Positions 36,601 through 48,651 of a DNA stretch of 64,000 nt are shown here, piece after piece. This DNA comes from Viscum album. Its lineage: Eukaryota; Streptophyta; Magnoliopsida; Santalales; Viscaceae. The translations under genes were made by a program, and so were the position numbers. How positions within the stretch are numbered: position 1 is the stretch's first letter; every line of letters starts with the position of its first letter. A model generated the notes under the pieces. That model searched no databases, was not told the origin of the DNA, and was given only the letters and a program-made list of their open reading frames with translations. The DNA lies in the NCBI GenBank assembly GCA_963277665.1, contig OY728136.1:1981020576-1981084575 (forward strand), read 5' to 3'.

Positions 36601-37515
36601 ATGTATGTTAAATATCATTGAATGCAATAGTGGACTCATATGTATGATGTTTGAAAAGAACCTCCTCAATGGGTACTTGTTTAATAAAAGTGGACCTTAG
36701 ATAACTAATCCAGTCTATCAATAAAGTATCCAATCGTAGTCCCGAATTCAAGTGGATAATGTTTTACCACTTCTGAAGATAAAGACGATCTAAAAATTCC
36801 CAATCACAGTCCTTGCGGATTGGAACATCCATATTATAATATATAAAAAGAAACTCTAGATATTTATCTTTTTTCTCTTTCAATGAGATCTCAATTCCAA
36901 CGATAGTTTCATGCTTTGAAATATTACAACTAGTTTTTTTCCTTTTTTTCTGATTCAGTTTCTCCACTAAAAACCCCAGTTATATTCAGGTATGATACCT
37001 TTTTAGTTTTTGGGAGAATTAGATGACTCTCTTTCAGATCCAGGAAACGACTCTCAGAGATATTTTTTCCTTTTGGAATATACAACTGGCGAGAAACAAT
37101 CAACCTATTAATATTATAGGACAACCTAAAAAATTCTTCTAATGTATCATTTATGTTTCCAATAGAATTCATAGGTATATTAGGAATAACCCAATCAAAT
37201 AGAGATTTTTTCTTTCTACCGTATTCCGATTGTTAATAGGACACATAAGGACAGCTACAATAAAGAGTAAAACACCCTTGATTGTGAAATATCGATTTCT
37301 TGTCAAACCCCATGAGTTGAATGAAACAATTAGGATACTCTAAATTTGGGGGGTCAGTGAGTGGTTTTATAAAGAGATATTGGTGGAAAATTTTCCAATG
37401 AAAGATCCCACTAAATGTAATTAGGTCCATGAATCTAAAAAATAGTAATAATGATTGATCTCTCTCAATATCTCTCACAATTAAAAAATTAGTATATTAA
37501 TGGATGTCCTTTCAG
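30696..37515 (-). pseudogene. ycf2: ycf2 (plastid AAA-type import motor subunit), decayed
   Basis: About 6.8 kb, essentially full length, on the minus strand. Ycf2 is a large AAA-related protein of the 2-MDa motor that pulls proteins across the inner envelope. I can read N-terminal ERDQSLLLFFRF (37440), then [20 protein letters not shown] and [21 protein letters not shown] (37000-37130), and [19 protein letters not shown] (36850). Further on come [13 protein letters not shown] and [20 protein letters not shown] (34750-34890), CRIENDDLSYGKL (34400), [20 protein letters not shown] (32480) and [16 protein letters not shown] with [12 protein letters not shown] (32280-32380). The end near 30696-30850 is also visible. 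The start codon has changed to CTG and dozens of stops and shifts occur. Confidence 0.95.
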
Positions 37516-37603
37516 GTATTCCTCTGAAATTGCATTGATTTATCTTAAATATTTCATTTCCATTTGAATTTGGTTGTCATCCAAGTATGAGGATTTATGT
37601 TAA

Positions 37604-37677
37604 GAATATATGGAATAATGGTGAAAGCACCTATCTCATTATTAGAAAATTCATAGGTTCAATTCCTACTGGATGCA
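37604..37677 (+). pseudogene. trnI-CAU: trnI-CAU, decayed
   Basis: 74 bases. The 3' half (GGTTCAATTCCTACTGGATG) is perfect; the 5' acceptor strand has mutated. The anticodon region reads CTCATTAT. It lies head to head with ycf2, then rpl23, as in the plastid IR. Confidence 0.94.
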
Positions 37678-37847
37678 TTCCAATTAGGCCCTCTCATTTC
37701 TATATTGGAATTGAATCTATACCAATGGAATCATCATACAAAATGAATGGGTATATATATATATATATTTATATAAATAATTTATATGAATTGTAAGAAA
37801 TAGAGTTATTATTGAGACTAGAAATCCTAGGGAATATAAAATATATT

Positions 37848-38141
37848 TATTGATTGAATCGATGTATTATTTACAGACAAAAGTATTCTGTAATTTGGGA
37901 AAAAGAATCAGTATACTTCTAATATCGAATCAGGATCTACTATGATAGAAATCAATCATTGGGTTGAACTATTCTTTCGTGTCAAGGTGATAGCTATGAA
38001 TAGTCATCCACTCCCGAGAAAGGTTAGAAGAGTATGACTTATGACTAGTATGGTACATACAATGAATTATAGATGTATGATCATTATGCTTCAACCAGGA
38101 AATTTTATTCCACCTCTTAGGGAAAACTAATAGAACTGAAA
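37848..38141 (+). pseudogene. rpl23: rpl23 (plastid L23), decayed
   Basis: About 290 bases, normal size. [25 protein letters not shown] and [11 protein letters not shown] are readable across shifting frames. A minus-strand open frame at 37969-38184 is a shadow. rpl2 follows after about a dozen bases, as in the plastid S10-type operon. Confidence 0.93.
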
Positions 38142-38153
38142 TAAGAATAATAA

Positions 38154-39630
38154 TGGTGATACATTTATACAGAACTTCTACCACAAAAACATGTAATGGA
38201 GCCGTAGATAGTCAATTGAAATCCAATCCACGAATGAATTTGATCTATGGAATATACCATTGTGGTAATGGTCATAATGCCAGATAAATCATTATCACAG
38301 GGCATGGGGTGCTATAAGCCTCTCTACCATAAAATTGATTTTTGACAGAATGAAAAATAAATATTTGGTAGAATAGTCACCATAGAATAAGACCCTAATT
38401 AAAATGAATACATTTGTCTCATACAATATGGAGATGGTGAGAAGAGATATATTTTACATCCCAGAGGGGCTTTAATTGGAGATATCATTGTTTATGGTAC
38501 AAATATTCCTATAAATATGGTAAATTCCATACCTTTCAGTGCGGTTTGAATTAATGATTTGCGTAATTGGATTTAACTAAATAGGTTTAAGATGAATAAA
38601 CCTGTAAATTGATCACTTATCCAATTTTGGAGTACTTATACAGGATAGACCCCAACAGAAAATTGAAGATTCATAATATAAAGTGATTTAGTTTGGTAGT
38701 TCCTCATTATATCTAATTACTGACTCTATAGAAGATAGTAATATGGAGAAGAAAAAAGTTTCAAGCACTGAAAAAACTAGAAGGATCCCATTGTTTCAAA
38801 GAGAGGAGGAATACTTTTTCACATTTCATATGATGGACATAGGTGAATAGAAAAAAGTGGTAATTCTAAAATATATTCCCCCACCAAAAAAGAGATATAT
38901 GTCTCCTACGTTACTCAGACATAATATGAAAGTATCAATGTAATTTCATAAATTAATTCCGTCTAAAAGCTACATGAAGAATATAATCCAGATGAAGGAA
39001 TAATAAGACCTGTGGGGAAGATATCTTTACAAGAGTGTCAAAAATTTTGGATTCGGATATATCCTCATGTGGTACTTCATTTTATGATAGATTAGATCCA
39101 TCTGTATAGAACCCATCTATATCAAGAAATATGTATTCTTTGGAAGAAGGTTGTATAATTTGGTAAGGAGTTTTGATCCAAAAAAGAATCCACTTAAATT
39201 GATATTCCATTAGGCAAGGCCATACATAACATATAAATAACACTTTGAGAGGGTGTAAAAATATCTAGAGCATCGACTTTTTTCGAAAAGATAATTAAAA
39301 GAGTGAAAATGAGGCACATTAAAATTACTTTCTGGGGAGCCCCATTTAATAACGAAAAACTACTCAGAAATAGTCAATCAAGTGGGGAATGTTGGGTTGA
39401 ACCATAAAATTTTTGGGTAGAGTCAGATCTAAGTTTTGGCTAGGGAAGAACCCTATTGTAATAAGAGTCATTATAAACTCTGTAGACCGTCCCCATGGAG
39501 GTGGTGAAGGAAAGGTCTTGTTGGTAGAAAAGAACCAATAGCTACTTGGGGTTATCCTGCACTTTGAAGAAGTAGAAAACAGAATCAATATTGTGATCAT
39601 TTGTTTCTTCATAGTCGTATTATGTATGGA
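38154..39630 (+). pseudogene. rpl2: rpl2 with group II intron (plastid L2), decayed
   Basis: Exon 1 is at 38154-38538 (HLYRTST start, SNPRx[19 protein letters not shown]). The intron is 38539-39199 with the intact GTGCGGTTTGA 5' boundary. Exon 2 is about 39200-39630 (GMLGx[28 protein letters not shown]-type remnants of HPHGGGEGRAPIG). L2 supports the peptidyl transferase centre. Presence of the intron shows DNA-mediated transfer, not transfer via spliced RNA. Confidence 0.95.
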
Positions 39631-39680
39631 TAGAAAATAAAATTTGTTTCTTTGTCTTTATTCAAAAACAAAGCAGTCAT

Positions 39681-39961
39681 GTGCGACACGTTCACAAAAA
39701 AATCATTTCATAGATAATAATTTATTAAGATGAATAAAAATTCTTAACACAAAGGTAGAAAAAGAAAAAATAATCATAACTTAGTCCTGAGAATCTACAA
39801 TAATACCTACAATGGTCAGCCATACTATTTCTATCCATAATGGAAAGGAAAACTAATGTATATTTATAACAGATCATTTTGGAGGCAAAAAATTTAGATA
39901 ATTTTCACCAACTTTAAAATTCCAGGTTCATGTGAAAAATGATAATATATCTCATCGTTAA
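39681..39961 (+). pseudogene. rps19: rps19 (plastid S19), decayed
   Basis: 281 bases against 279 normally, from a GTG start typical of plastid rps19. Readable parts are the DTFTKKSF start, LNTKVEKEK, TWS and the PTIVSHTISIHNGKE stretch in damaged form, and the NDNISHR end. Confidence 0.92.
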
Positions 39962-40003
39962 TATTTTTATTGGAAATGTTTATCATTGTTATGAGGTGCT
40001 TCT

Positions 40004-40394
40004 ATGATTAAAAAAAGGAGGGAACACAAATACAGAAACATACACCTTAAGTCAACATATATAAATCTTTTCTCGTAAGGCATGAAGAGTCATGGATCAG
40101 ATTTGTGGGAATTATTACATAGAAACAGTTAAAATACAAGAACTCATGCCTTATCAAGCATTTCATCCCATTTTTAAATTGGTTTATTCTATAGAAAATT
40201 ATAATAACAATTTGGGTTTCAACAAAGCATCATCAGTCATTAGTAATGCAGAAGTCAACGAAGGTGCTACTGTGAAAAAAGTAAAACATTGGGCTCAAGG
40301 ACGTAATTCTCCAATCAAAAGAACCGTTTTCCATATACATATTATATTGAAAGAGGAATCCATAAATGAAGAATATAGCATATGGTTAAAATAA
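40004..40394 (+). pseudogene. rpl22: rpl22 (plastid L22), decayed
   Basis: Starts MIKKRREHKYRNI at 40004. After a shift, an open frame of 100 codons from 40092 reads DQICGNYYIETVKIQELMPYQA, then NKASSVISNAEVNEGATVKK and FHIHIILKEES, all L22 features. rps3 should follow, but plastid colinearity ends shortly after, so a block junction lies at about 40400-40800. Confidence 0.92.
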
Positions 40395-40828
40395 TTATTA
40401 TATCCATATTTTTTTTTCTTATATAAAGTTTAAATATGTATAAATGTTATGACTTAATCGGTATTTTTTGAATAAATATTTAAAACTATATAATAAAGTG
40501 AATTCCTCAACCCAACCCATAGGAAAAATGAGAAATATATATTTTTAATTTTCATATGGGGATCTCTCTATATTTCAACTTTATCAAACTTAAAGACTCA
40601 ACCCTTTAATTCTAAAAAAATATATATATTGATGAAATGATGACTCAAATATTAGACAGTTTATTTTGTGTTATCACTCTAAAATCGATGAAAAAGGAAT
40701 AGAAATATCTTACCGTTTTAAAAAATACAATTGTGACTCTCCCCTTTAAGTAAAAATATTGATATGATAATATGAATCTTGAATAAATCGATATTCCTTT
40801 ATGTTATGGGTATTTATATTTTCTTTTT
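40395..40828. other. AT-rich sequence between rpl22 and trnS-GGA
   Basis: No gene recognised; rps3 is not seen. It includes the junction between two unlinked plastome regions. Confidence 0.5.
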
Positions 40829-40914
40829 GGAGAGATGGATGAGTGGTTAAAGGCATATCATCATAACTACTATATTGGTTGTTTTTACCGAGGGTTATAA
40901 TCCATCTATTTTCG
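40829..40914 (+). pseudogene. trnS-GGA: trnS-GGA, decayed
   Basis: 86 bases matching plastid tRNA-Ser with its long variable arm. The 5' half is very well kept (GGAGAGATGG, GAGTGGTTAAAGGC). The anticodon triplet has changed from GGA to ATA-like. In plastomes it lies between ycf3 and rps4, neither of which I can recognise here, so this is a short separate fragment. Confidence 0.9.
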
Positions 40915-41031
40915 GAATCTCCCATCCCATAATTCAATTTAACATACCAAAAAAATGTTTCAAAAAATAGATGTCAGTTATAATTTTTATATGTGATATA
41001 TTTTTTTATATTTTTTCTAATTCCAAATTTC

Positions 41032-41095
41032 TATGGTACAGAAATAGAAAGAATGGATTATATATTTGTAATTCATGAATTATTTCTGTACCATA
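41032..41095. terminator. 15-bp perfect inverted repeat
   Basis: TATGGTACAGAAATA (41032-41046) and its exact complement (41081-41095) enclose 34 bases. Such stem-loops flank many plastid transcripts as 3'-end stabilisers. The exact pairing inside decayed DNA is notable. Confidence 0.6.
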
Positions 41096-41369
41096 CAAAA
41101 AATTTATAAGAAAAAAATATTCATTCTTGATAACTTTTTAATTTATGGATTATATCTTTACAGATAATTATATATGATTATTTTTAGCTTCTGTTAATGA
41201 ATATCTATTTTATATGGTATATTAAGAAAGAAATAGTTCCAACATCCTTATCTGAGTTACCTAATTCAATAATGAGGTGATTAATAAAAAAATTCTAGGA
41301 TTTAAGAAGGAAGAGTCGTATGGGTTGGGTTGAGGAATTCATTCTATTAGATCCAATCTCCCATTTTTT
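41096..41369. other. Entry into IR-derived copy 2
   Basis: AT-rich; aligns with the region before trnN copy 1 from about 41183 onward. Confidence 0.5.
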
Positions 41370-41441
41370 TTCTCAGTAGCTCAGTGGTAGAGTGGTCGGA
41401 TGTTAATTGACTAGATGTAGGTTCGAATCCTACATGGGGAT
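41370..41441 (+). pseudogene. trnN-GUU: trnN-GUU, copy 2
   Basis: Better preserved than copy 1: GTAGCTCAGTGGTAGAG and GTAGGTTCGAATCCTAC are intact, and the anticodon segment GTTAA survives. A few stem changes remain (for example the acceptor 5' strand). Confidence 0.93.
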
Positions 41442-42021
41442 ATTCTTTGATTCATTTTTCATGAAATAAGTAGAAAAATAAGAGTCTTTATCTAGCATTA
41501 AGAGTATGTATGTGAATTTCCCTATCTTTTTCGATTGTCTATTCTATTTTTTGTAGACTCACATGATTTTCTGTGGAATTTGAGAATCGCCATACGTCAT
41601 GAAGGTTTGGGAGAATCTTCTATTCTATATTCCAGGGTGGGGGTTATTTACAACTTGACTCCAGTTAGAATAATAATCATGTTTACACTAGTGATGTGGT
41701 CTCTGATTGTCCCAAGAGGCCACAATGACCACGAGAAGACAAATGAATGCTGAGGAAAAAATTTTACTTTGAATGTTTCTACTATTCTACCAAAAAATCC
41801 TAGATGAAGATTTATATAAGGAATAAAACAAAAAACAATATGTGGATTGGACCATTTTTCACATACTATATGAAATGAATGATTCTTGATTATAGCATCA
41901 CTAAAAAGAATTAGTAAGGAACTCCATTTCGAGAAAAGAACCATGTCCTATAGCTGCTTTTTTGGACTCACTATCCCGATCATGATTTTCATACCCCTGA
42001 TAAGCTTATTTGGCCCAGTTG
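41442..42021. other. trnN-trnR spacer, copy 2
   Basis: About 580 bases of plastid spacer, no gene. The open frames here overlap on opposite strands and have no known product. Confidence 0.7.
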
Positions 42022-42096
42022 TGGTCGAGGGGGGATTTGAACCCCCAACACCATGGTTCGTAGTCTCGTGCTCTAATCCATGGAGCTACAAACCCC
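42022..42096 (-). pseudogene. trnR-ACG: trnR-ACG, copy 2, decayed
   Basis: Minus-strand tRNA-Arg with the anticodon ACG retained (complement GTTCGTAGTC). The acceptor and anticodon stems carry mismatches. Confidence 0.92.
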
Positions 42097-42316
42097 ATCA
42101 CCCCTAGGTATATTCCCGATATTACCCTCCCTCTACTTACCCCTTTCCACTCCCCATCCATTTCCATTTCGATGTAAGTGGATGATTATAGACTAAAAAG
42201 AACAAAACAATGAGTTGATGAAGTGGTATAAAAGGTTTGAATTGGGATTTTGAATAAGATAGCCTACATTTTTTTTGTTTATATATAATATTAATGATAT
42301 GTTTTAAGATTTTTAA

Positions 42317-42438
42317 CATCCAAGCATCGAGATATTTTTCCGCAGGACCTCCCCTATAATATCATCACCATAGTATAGTTTAAACAACATGTTTGGGATG
42401 GATTTGTGTGGTTACTCTATGCCTAGGACATTAGAATA
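42317..42438 (-). pseudogene. rrn5: rrn5, copy 2, decayed
   Basis: 122 bases, full length, without the C run of copy 1. CCGCAGGACCTCCCCTATA and GCCTAGGACA are intact. Confidence 0.94.
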
Positions 42439-42651
42439 TTGAATCATGAAAGACTGAATAAAATATTGGGTCATTTGTGAGTACCCTTATATTATTGTCA
42501 ATTGGGGAGGGGAAACTCTTACCCTACCCATCCCTCTCTACCCAATGTTTTCTAAGAAGGGATTTTAATTTTTTCATGTTGTCAAAGGATTGAGCGATGA
42601 AAAAAATAGAATATCGCATGTTCCTAATCGAATTGATTGGGTCATTAAAAA

Positions 42652-42754
42652 TATTCAAGTCTACCAGTTTGTTTAGATGCCTCAACTACATGTGTCACTA
42701 CATGTCCAAATGACACTTATCATAATAGAAAATACCTTGTCTCTCCATGACCTT
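42652..42754 (-). pseudogene. rrn4.5: rrn4.5, copy 2, decayed
   Basis: About 103 bases, full length, with scattered changes such as TGTTTAGATGCCTCA for TGTTAGGATGCCTCA. Confidence 0.92.
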
Positions 42755-42849
42755 ACCTAGATTTATCAAAACTTTTTTTCTTCATCCCTGCAGGGGAAGA
42801 GAACATATTTCTATATCAGCACTGATACTAGAGGTTCTGGGGAAGTAGG

Positions 42850-44777
42850 AATTGGAGAATACTCGCCTGGGAGTGGGAATACTACATAGATGCTTTTAGA
42901 AATTATCTTCTCTCCACTTGGCTACCCATCGTTTACCGTGGGCACGATAACTGGTACACCCGAGGTGCATCCCTCCCAGTCCTCTTGTACTAGGGAATGG
43001 TCCTCTCAATGTTCTAACAACCACATTGCATATGGACCAAACTGTCTCCCAATTTTCTGAACCCATATCATGTACTACTTTCATGGGAGAATAACCTAAC
43101 CCTTGGAACATACTACAACCCCTAGTGGTGAAGAGACGACATTGAGGTGCAAAACCATCCCATTGATGAGGGATCACGAGGAAGATATTCTTGTTATCCA
43201 TAGAGTAACTTTTATATGTTGATCGATGGAACATTAACTCAGCACCGTCGGATCACTAAGGAAGATTTTTTCCCTGCTCAATGGGTGGGTCTTACAGTCA
43301 AGCTCCCTTCTCCCATTGTACTAGAGGTACAATCTGTTCGGCATAAGGAAACCTTTTCATGCCTACTTTACCTTTTGGGAGGCCTATGCACTATAGAAAT
43401 GTCTACTTGAGACAGTCCATTGGCCTGTAGGTCCTGACACATGGTTATAATTATTTATATTCTAGAGTGGTATCTCACTAATGGATCAAGGACCCCCAAA
43501 AGGAGGATTTCTTCACCCTCCACCTAAGCAGTATATGAAAGTCCCAAACCCAATACTAGGGTATAGTGAAGCTTTATAGCATATTTCTATCCAGGTGGAG
43601 GGAGTCCGCATTTTCACAAACATGTATTTTTCACTAAGCCTCTCTCTAAGACAGTTCTGAGATTTTTACGCCATTCATGTTGGTCGAAACATACCCGAAA
43701 AGGAATTTCCCTACCTTAGAACCAATATTGTTACAGAATCCATTCACCGTGGCTTTGGTCATCGGCATTCCTATACTCAGGTCACCCACTTCCATGACCT
43801 TTCAGCCTTGGGTAGGCATCGGCCCATACATGGTTTTACGAATTTGTGGAGACCTTTGTTTTTTGTAAAAAGTCACCAGATCCTGGTCACTACTATCTAC
43901 TTTGTGAGGAGTCACCTTTTATCCTAAAGATATAGGGATATTTTGAGGAGTCCCTTAGAGATAGTATTCACTCACCCCTATGTATTCTATACCTACCCAC
44001 CTGCATCGGATTCAGGTATAGGTACCCTTTGGTTGATGGTTGTTCAAGCTTCTCCAGGGAGAGTGGCATGGGTTACTATAGCACTGTCGTGCCTGATACG
44101 CAAGCATTATCCTAAGGTATTTTCTCCACCCTTCATATTTCTAAACAAAATAGCTTCACCATGCATCCTTAAACCGATAACCATATTTCGGCTAACCAAA
44201 CCTCCTCTATCCCTCGAGACCAATAAATGGTAATACATGAATATTCACATGTTTTCCATCAACTATGCCTTTTGTCCTGATCTAAGGCACCAACTCACCC
44301 TTCGCGGGCGAACCATGTAGAGGAACACTTTGAATCTCAAGGAATTGTATTCTCACCAATTTGTGTTAATTAAGATTATATTCTCACTTCCACTTCATCC
44401 ACCAATGCTCACGTAGGTGCATCCCTCTATTTCTAAGGTGGAACACTCCCCTACCGTTGAATTTTGAAATCCCACATCATTGTAGATCGCTTAGCCCCAT
44501 TCATCTTCAGTGAAAGAGTTCTTGATCAGTGAGCTATTACACACACATTGAAGGGTGGATGCTTCTTGGAAAACCTCATGGCTGTCTCTGCGCCCCAACC
44601 TCCTTTATCATTGAGCGGTCATTTAGGGGCCTTAGTTGGTGATCCAGGATACTTCCCTCACAATGATGAAGATTATCTCCCATCATCTCACTAGTCATCC
44701 TTGTCCCCTTTGATTTTTAAGTCATATCTAGTAATAAAAGTTTTCCTTGATTTTTTACTGCTCTCGCAGCCCGCACC
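42850..44777 (-). pseudogene. rrn23: rrn23 3' two-thirds, copy 2 (5' part deleted)
   Basis: Aligns with copy 1 positions about 19690-21640, then jumps to trnA intron sequence equivalent to about 22785. The break at 44777 thus removes the 5' third of rrn23, the rrn23-trnA spacer and the trnA 3' exon, some 1.1 kb. Retained parts are somewhat closer to normal 23S than copy 1 (for example the GTCCTCTTGTACTAGGGAAT region near 42980). Confidence 0.92.
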
Positions 44778-45538
44778 TAAACATCTTACAACTTCCATCA
44801 TATTGTGTTCTCCAAAAATAAACTCTTATAACCATCTCAACAATAAGGTACAGCGGAGTTGGAATCTCATTCTAAGGATTCTTGGGGTTCTATAGGCCAA
44901 CTAAAGGATAACCATGAAGGGACATCTTTTCCCCATTTTCTTCTTAACTAGTTTGTCCTAAGAATGATGATTTTAAGAATGATTGATTTCCCTTCTCTGA
45001 AACTTGTTTACCAACCAGAGAGAGAACAAATGAATTCTTATTGAACAGGGTTCTATAGTCGATCTGTGACCCAACCATGATTCCTGAGGCATCCTTGAGG
45101 GGAATTTTGTAGTTACTATGGGGTTCAGATGAAGGGGTAGGCCCTTGGTTTCATTTCTTTTTCTGAATTATTTTTAAAGGGTTGAAGGTAGACAGTGCAT
45201 CCTGGTTTTCAAAAGGGACCACTTTATCGTCTTCCCTAGGAATCCCATGAGCCCTAGGAGAGCTACCAAGTCTATACCATCCATGTACGATCAATAATAC
45301 TAGATCTGACCAACTTTCCATCCTACATCTATGTTGTTCTTGATGGTCCATCTTTTTTACTCAGTTGAGTATTTAAGTAACATGTTTCCGTCCTTTTCCC
45401 CATGACTTAAAAAATGTGAGTCACCGGTTTAGGTACAAGATACTGTAATTCATTATCACCTGGAGTTATACATACAATCCATAATCTCAATGACCTAACT
45501 ACAAATGTGGAGCTCTACTAACTGAGCTATATACCCCC
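44778..45538 (-). pseudogene. trnA-UGC: trnA-UGC intron and 5' exon, copy 2
   Basis: Intron sequence fused to rrn23 at 44777, ending in the 5' exon at about 45500-45538 (complement GGAGCTCTACTAACTGAGC). The 3' exon is lost. The frame at 45151-45351 lies in the intron and is not a gene. Confidence 0.88.
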
Positions 45539-45598
45539 GATAAGTGGACCATGCATGAAAGCATCATCAGATGATGCTACATATTTACCAAATGTAAC

Positions 45599-46551
45599 TG
45601 GTCCATCCTGGACCTGAACTAGAAACCTCACCCATGATGTAAATCGTCACACCTATGGTCAAGAATCAATCAATTCATTTTCATGAGTGACTCCTCCTCC
45701 CTGAACATAGCAAAAAACTCTATCCTTCTACTGCACTCTCTATGTGTGATCCCCCTTCTCTTGCTCAAGCCTTTGTGAAGGAAGTCCGATGATGAGAAGA
45801 TAAAGAACGTGTAACATTACTAGACCCTCTTGGCCCAATCCTAAACACATGAATATCCTTTTTCAAACCATCTCTCTTTGAGTAAAGAGATAGATAAATT
45901 AACACATCCCATTCACGGATTGGGTGTTCTTGTAGTGACTCAAAAGAGGGCTGAATACCCCAATAAGTAAGTTATTTATACCATGAATTCTTGTATTTAC
46001 TAGATTCATTCACCAACTAAAGGAAAAAAATAGATTAATGTGTTTAATTTGGATTATGTATCCAGAACCCCTCGAAAAAGCATTAAAAACTAGCTCAAAC
46101 TGTATGATCCATATGTCACCCCAGAATGGTGAAAAGGGTGATTTCGTAGTTCTTTGTCTGTGAAAATGCCTTTTTATGTGATCCATTTGATTTTCCAATT
46201 GAGTTTGAATATTAAATTCTTGAGAGATAGTATCCCATACACAAATATGGGATGTTTGGATTCTCATGAAGAGTGAAGTTGTGGTCCCCTCAGACCGCCT
46301 AGATCCCATGAGTGAATAGAATGCTGGATATAAATTATTGGATCTCACCTTAATCACATAATATATCCTCCTATGGAAGAGTTTTGTTTCCAACCATGTG
46401 AGGATTAAACCATGCTAATGTGACTTGGATGATCAACATCTTAGGGTCAGGCACTGATGAACACATAGAACTATCATGGCTGAGTGTCGTCACAGCCCAG
46501 ACACAATGACACAATTATTCAGGGTGCACTCTACCACTGAGCTAGTTTCCA
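45599..46551 (-). pseudogene. trnI-GAU: trnI-GAU with group II intron, copy 2, decayed
   Basis: Both exons present: 3' exon about 45599-45633 and 5' exon about 46514-46551 (complement CTCTACCACTGAGCTAG). The intron of about 880 bases is of near-normal length. Copy 1 lacks the 5' half. Confidence 0.92.
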
Positions 46552-46863
46552 TCCATGTAGGTCATCTCATCTAGAAGAGGAGGACCTCTATGCCAAATAA
46601 GTGAGAGAAAACGTACCCTATCCCTCTCTATTTCATTTGTTCAACCCCTTTTCATCGCAAGGTACCTTTAAGGGGATCTTATCGACATATTTTTTTGTTG
46701 TTCTGACCAACAATCATAAGAATCTCATGATCTTGGGTCTTACATCACCATCGAGAAATTAATGAATACTTACATCTCTAACAAGTTGAACTCATACATC
46801 ACCCAATTTTTGGGAGTGAAGTAGTGTCAACACAAAATAACCAATACGCATTAGATCTCCCTC

Positions 46864-48356
46864 AAAAGGAGGTGATCCAGCCACATCTTTCAGTATGGCT
46901 ACCATATTCTGACTTCACTCCAGTCACTAGACCTTCCTTCGGAATCCCCCTCCTTGTGGTTAAGGGAAATACATAGGGTATGGTAAATTCCCATAGTGTG
47001 ACGGGTGGTGTGTACAAGGTCCAAGAAGGTCTTCACCGCCATATGGCTGACTGGCGATTACTAGTGATTCTGGCTTCATACAAGTGATTTGTTGCCTGCA
47101 ATCCAAACTGAGGACGGGTTTGGAGTTAGATCACCATCATGGGATCTAGATCCTTTTCCTCATCCATTGTAGCACATATGTTACCCAGGGCATAAGGGGC
47201 ATGATGATTTTATATCATCCTCCCCTTCCACAATCTTATCACCGGCATTCTATTCAAGGTTACAACCTCAAGGGTGGAAACCAAACACAAGGGTTGCACT
47301 CATTTTGGGATTTAAACTAACACCTTAGGGCTTGAGGTGATGACATCCATGCACCACATGTATCCATGTTTCTGAAGGCACCCCTCCCTTTCATGAGGAT
47401 TTGCAGTATGTCAATTCCTAGAAAGGTGATTTGATTCTCACCGAATTACACCATATTCTCCACTGTTTGTGCCCCCCGTCAATTCCTTTGAGTTTTATTT
47501 TTGTGAATGTTCTCCCCAGGTGGGATACAAAAAGTGTTAGCTACAACACTACATGGGTCGATACGTACAGCTTTTATTATCTGTAATTTAGAGTTAGGAA
47601 TACTAGGGTATCTAATCACATTCCCTCCCCTAGCTACCGTCTCTCTGTGTTAGTTTCAGGCCACCAGAGTGCTTTCACAGTTTGTGTTATTTCTGATCTC
47701 TAAGTGTTTCACCACTCCACCGAAACTCCCTCTGCCCCTACCATACTCCATCTTGGTAGTTTCCACCACCTATCCGGGGTTGAGCCCTGGGATTTGGCGG
47801 TGAACTTAAAAATCCACCTAAAGTCACGTATACCCAATCATTTTGGATAACGCTTGAATCCTCTATATTATTATGGTTGCTGGAACTGTGTTAGAAAATT
47901 CTTATTCCCTAGATTCCACCATTGCTTCTTCTCTAGGAAAATAATCTCACAACATATGCGGTTTCTACCTCCTCCACTTAGCATTGATCCATCAGGCTTT
48001 CTCCCATTGTAGAAAATTCCCCACTGCTGCCTCACGTAGGAGTGTGAGCCATTTCTCAGTCCCTGTATGTTTGATCATCCACTTAGACCAGCTATTAGCC
48101 ATCGCTTGTTAATCCATTCCCTTAAAAAATATCTAATCAGATGCAAGCCCCTCTTTGGGAGGGTTCCTCCTTTTTCTCCTTAGCCTTATTCTAGAGGGTA
48201 TTAGCAGCTATTTCCATCTGTTGGTTCCCTCCCAAGGGTAGGTTCTTACGCTTTACTCACCCATCTGACACTAGGAAACACCACTTCCTATCCGAATTGC
48301 ATGTGTTAAGCATGTCGCTAGGGCTCATTCTAATCTTGGATCAAAATATCCAAGAG
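46864..48356 (-). pseudogene. rrn16: rrn16, copy 2, decayed
   Basis: 1493 bases against 1491. The 3' end still reads AAAAGGAGGTGATCCAGCC, so the anti-Shine-Dalgarno sequence is intact, unlike copy 1. The interior has many transitions, and no C run of the copy 1 type is present. Confidence 0.95.
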
Positions 48357-48579
48357 ATTCATAGTTTCATGACTTATAGTTTCCTTGTTCATTGAAAAAC
48401 AAGGTGATTTGGAATTGCCTTTCATTTCTAGGAATAAAATTCCTACAATATATTCGATTGGTTTTCACTCCCAGAAATATATCCACCATCTCCCCACTAC
48501 CTCATTCAATGCATGAGCCTATTCTCATTCTCATTTTATAATTATGGGATATAGTCAAAATAAAAAATTAACATTGGTT

Positions 48580-48651
48580 TACAGATAATTAGGATCAAAC
48601 TGATGACTTCCACCACATCAATATGACACTCTACCACTGAGATATATCCCT
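48580..48651 (-). pseudogene. trnV-GAC: trnV-GAC, copy 2, decayed
   Basis: 72 bases; the segment TGATGACTTCCACCACATCA shows the anticodon arm with G-to-A changes. The T arm is weakened. Confidence 0.92.
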
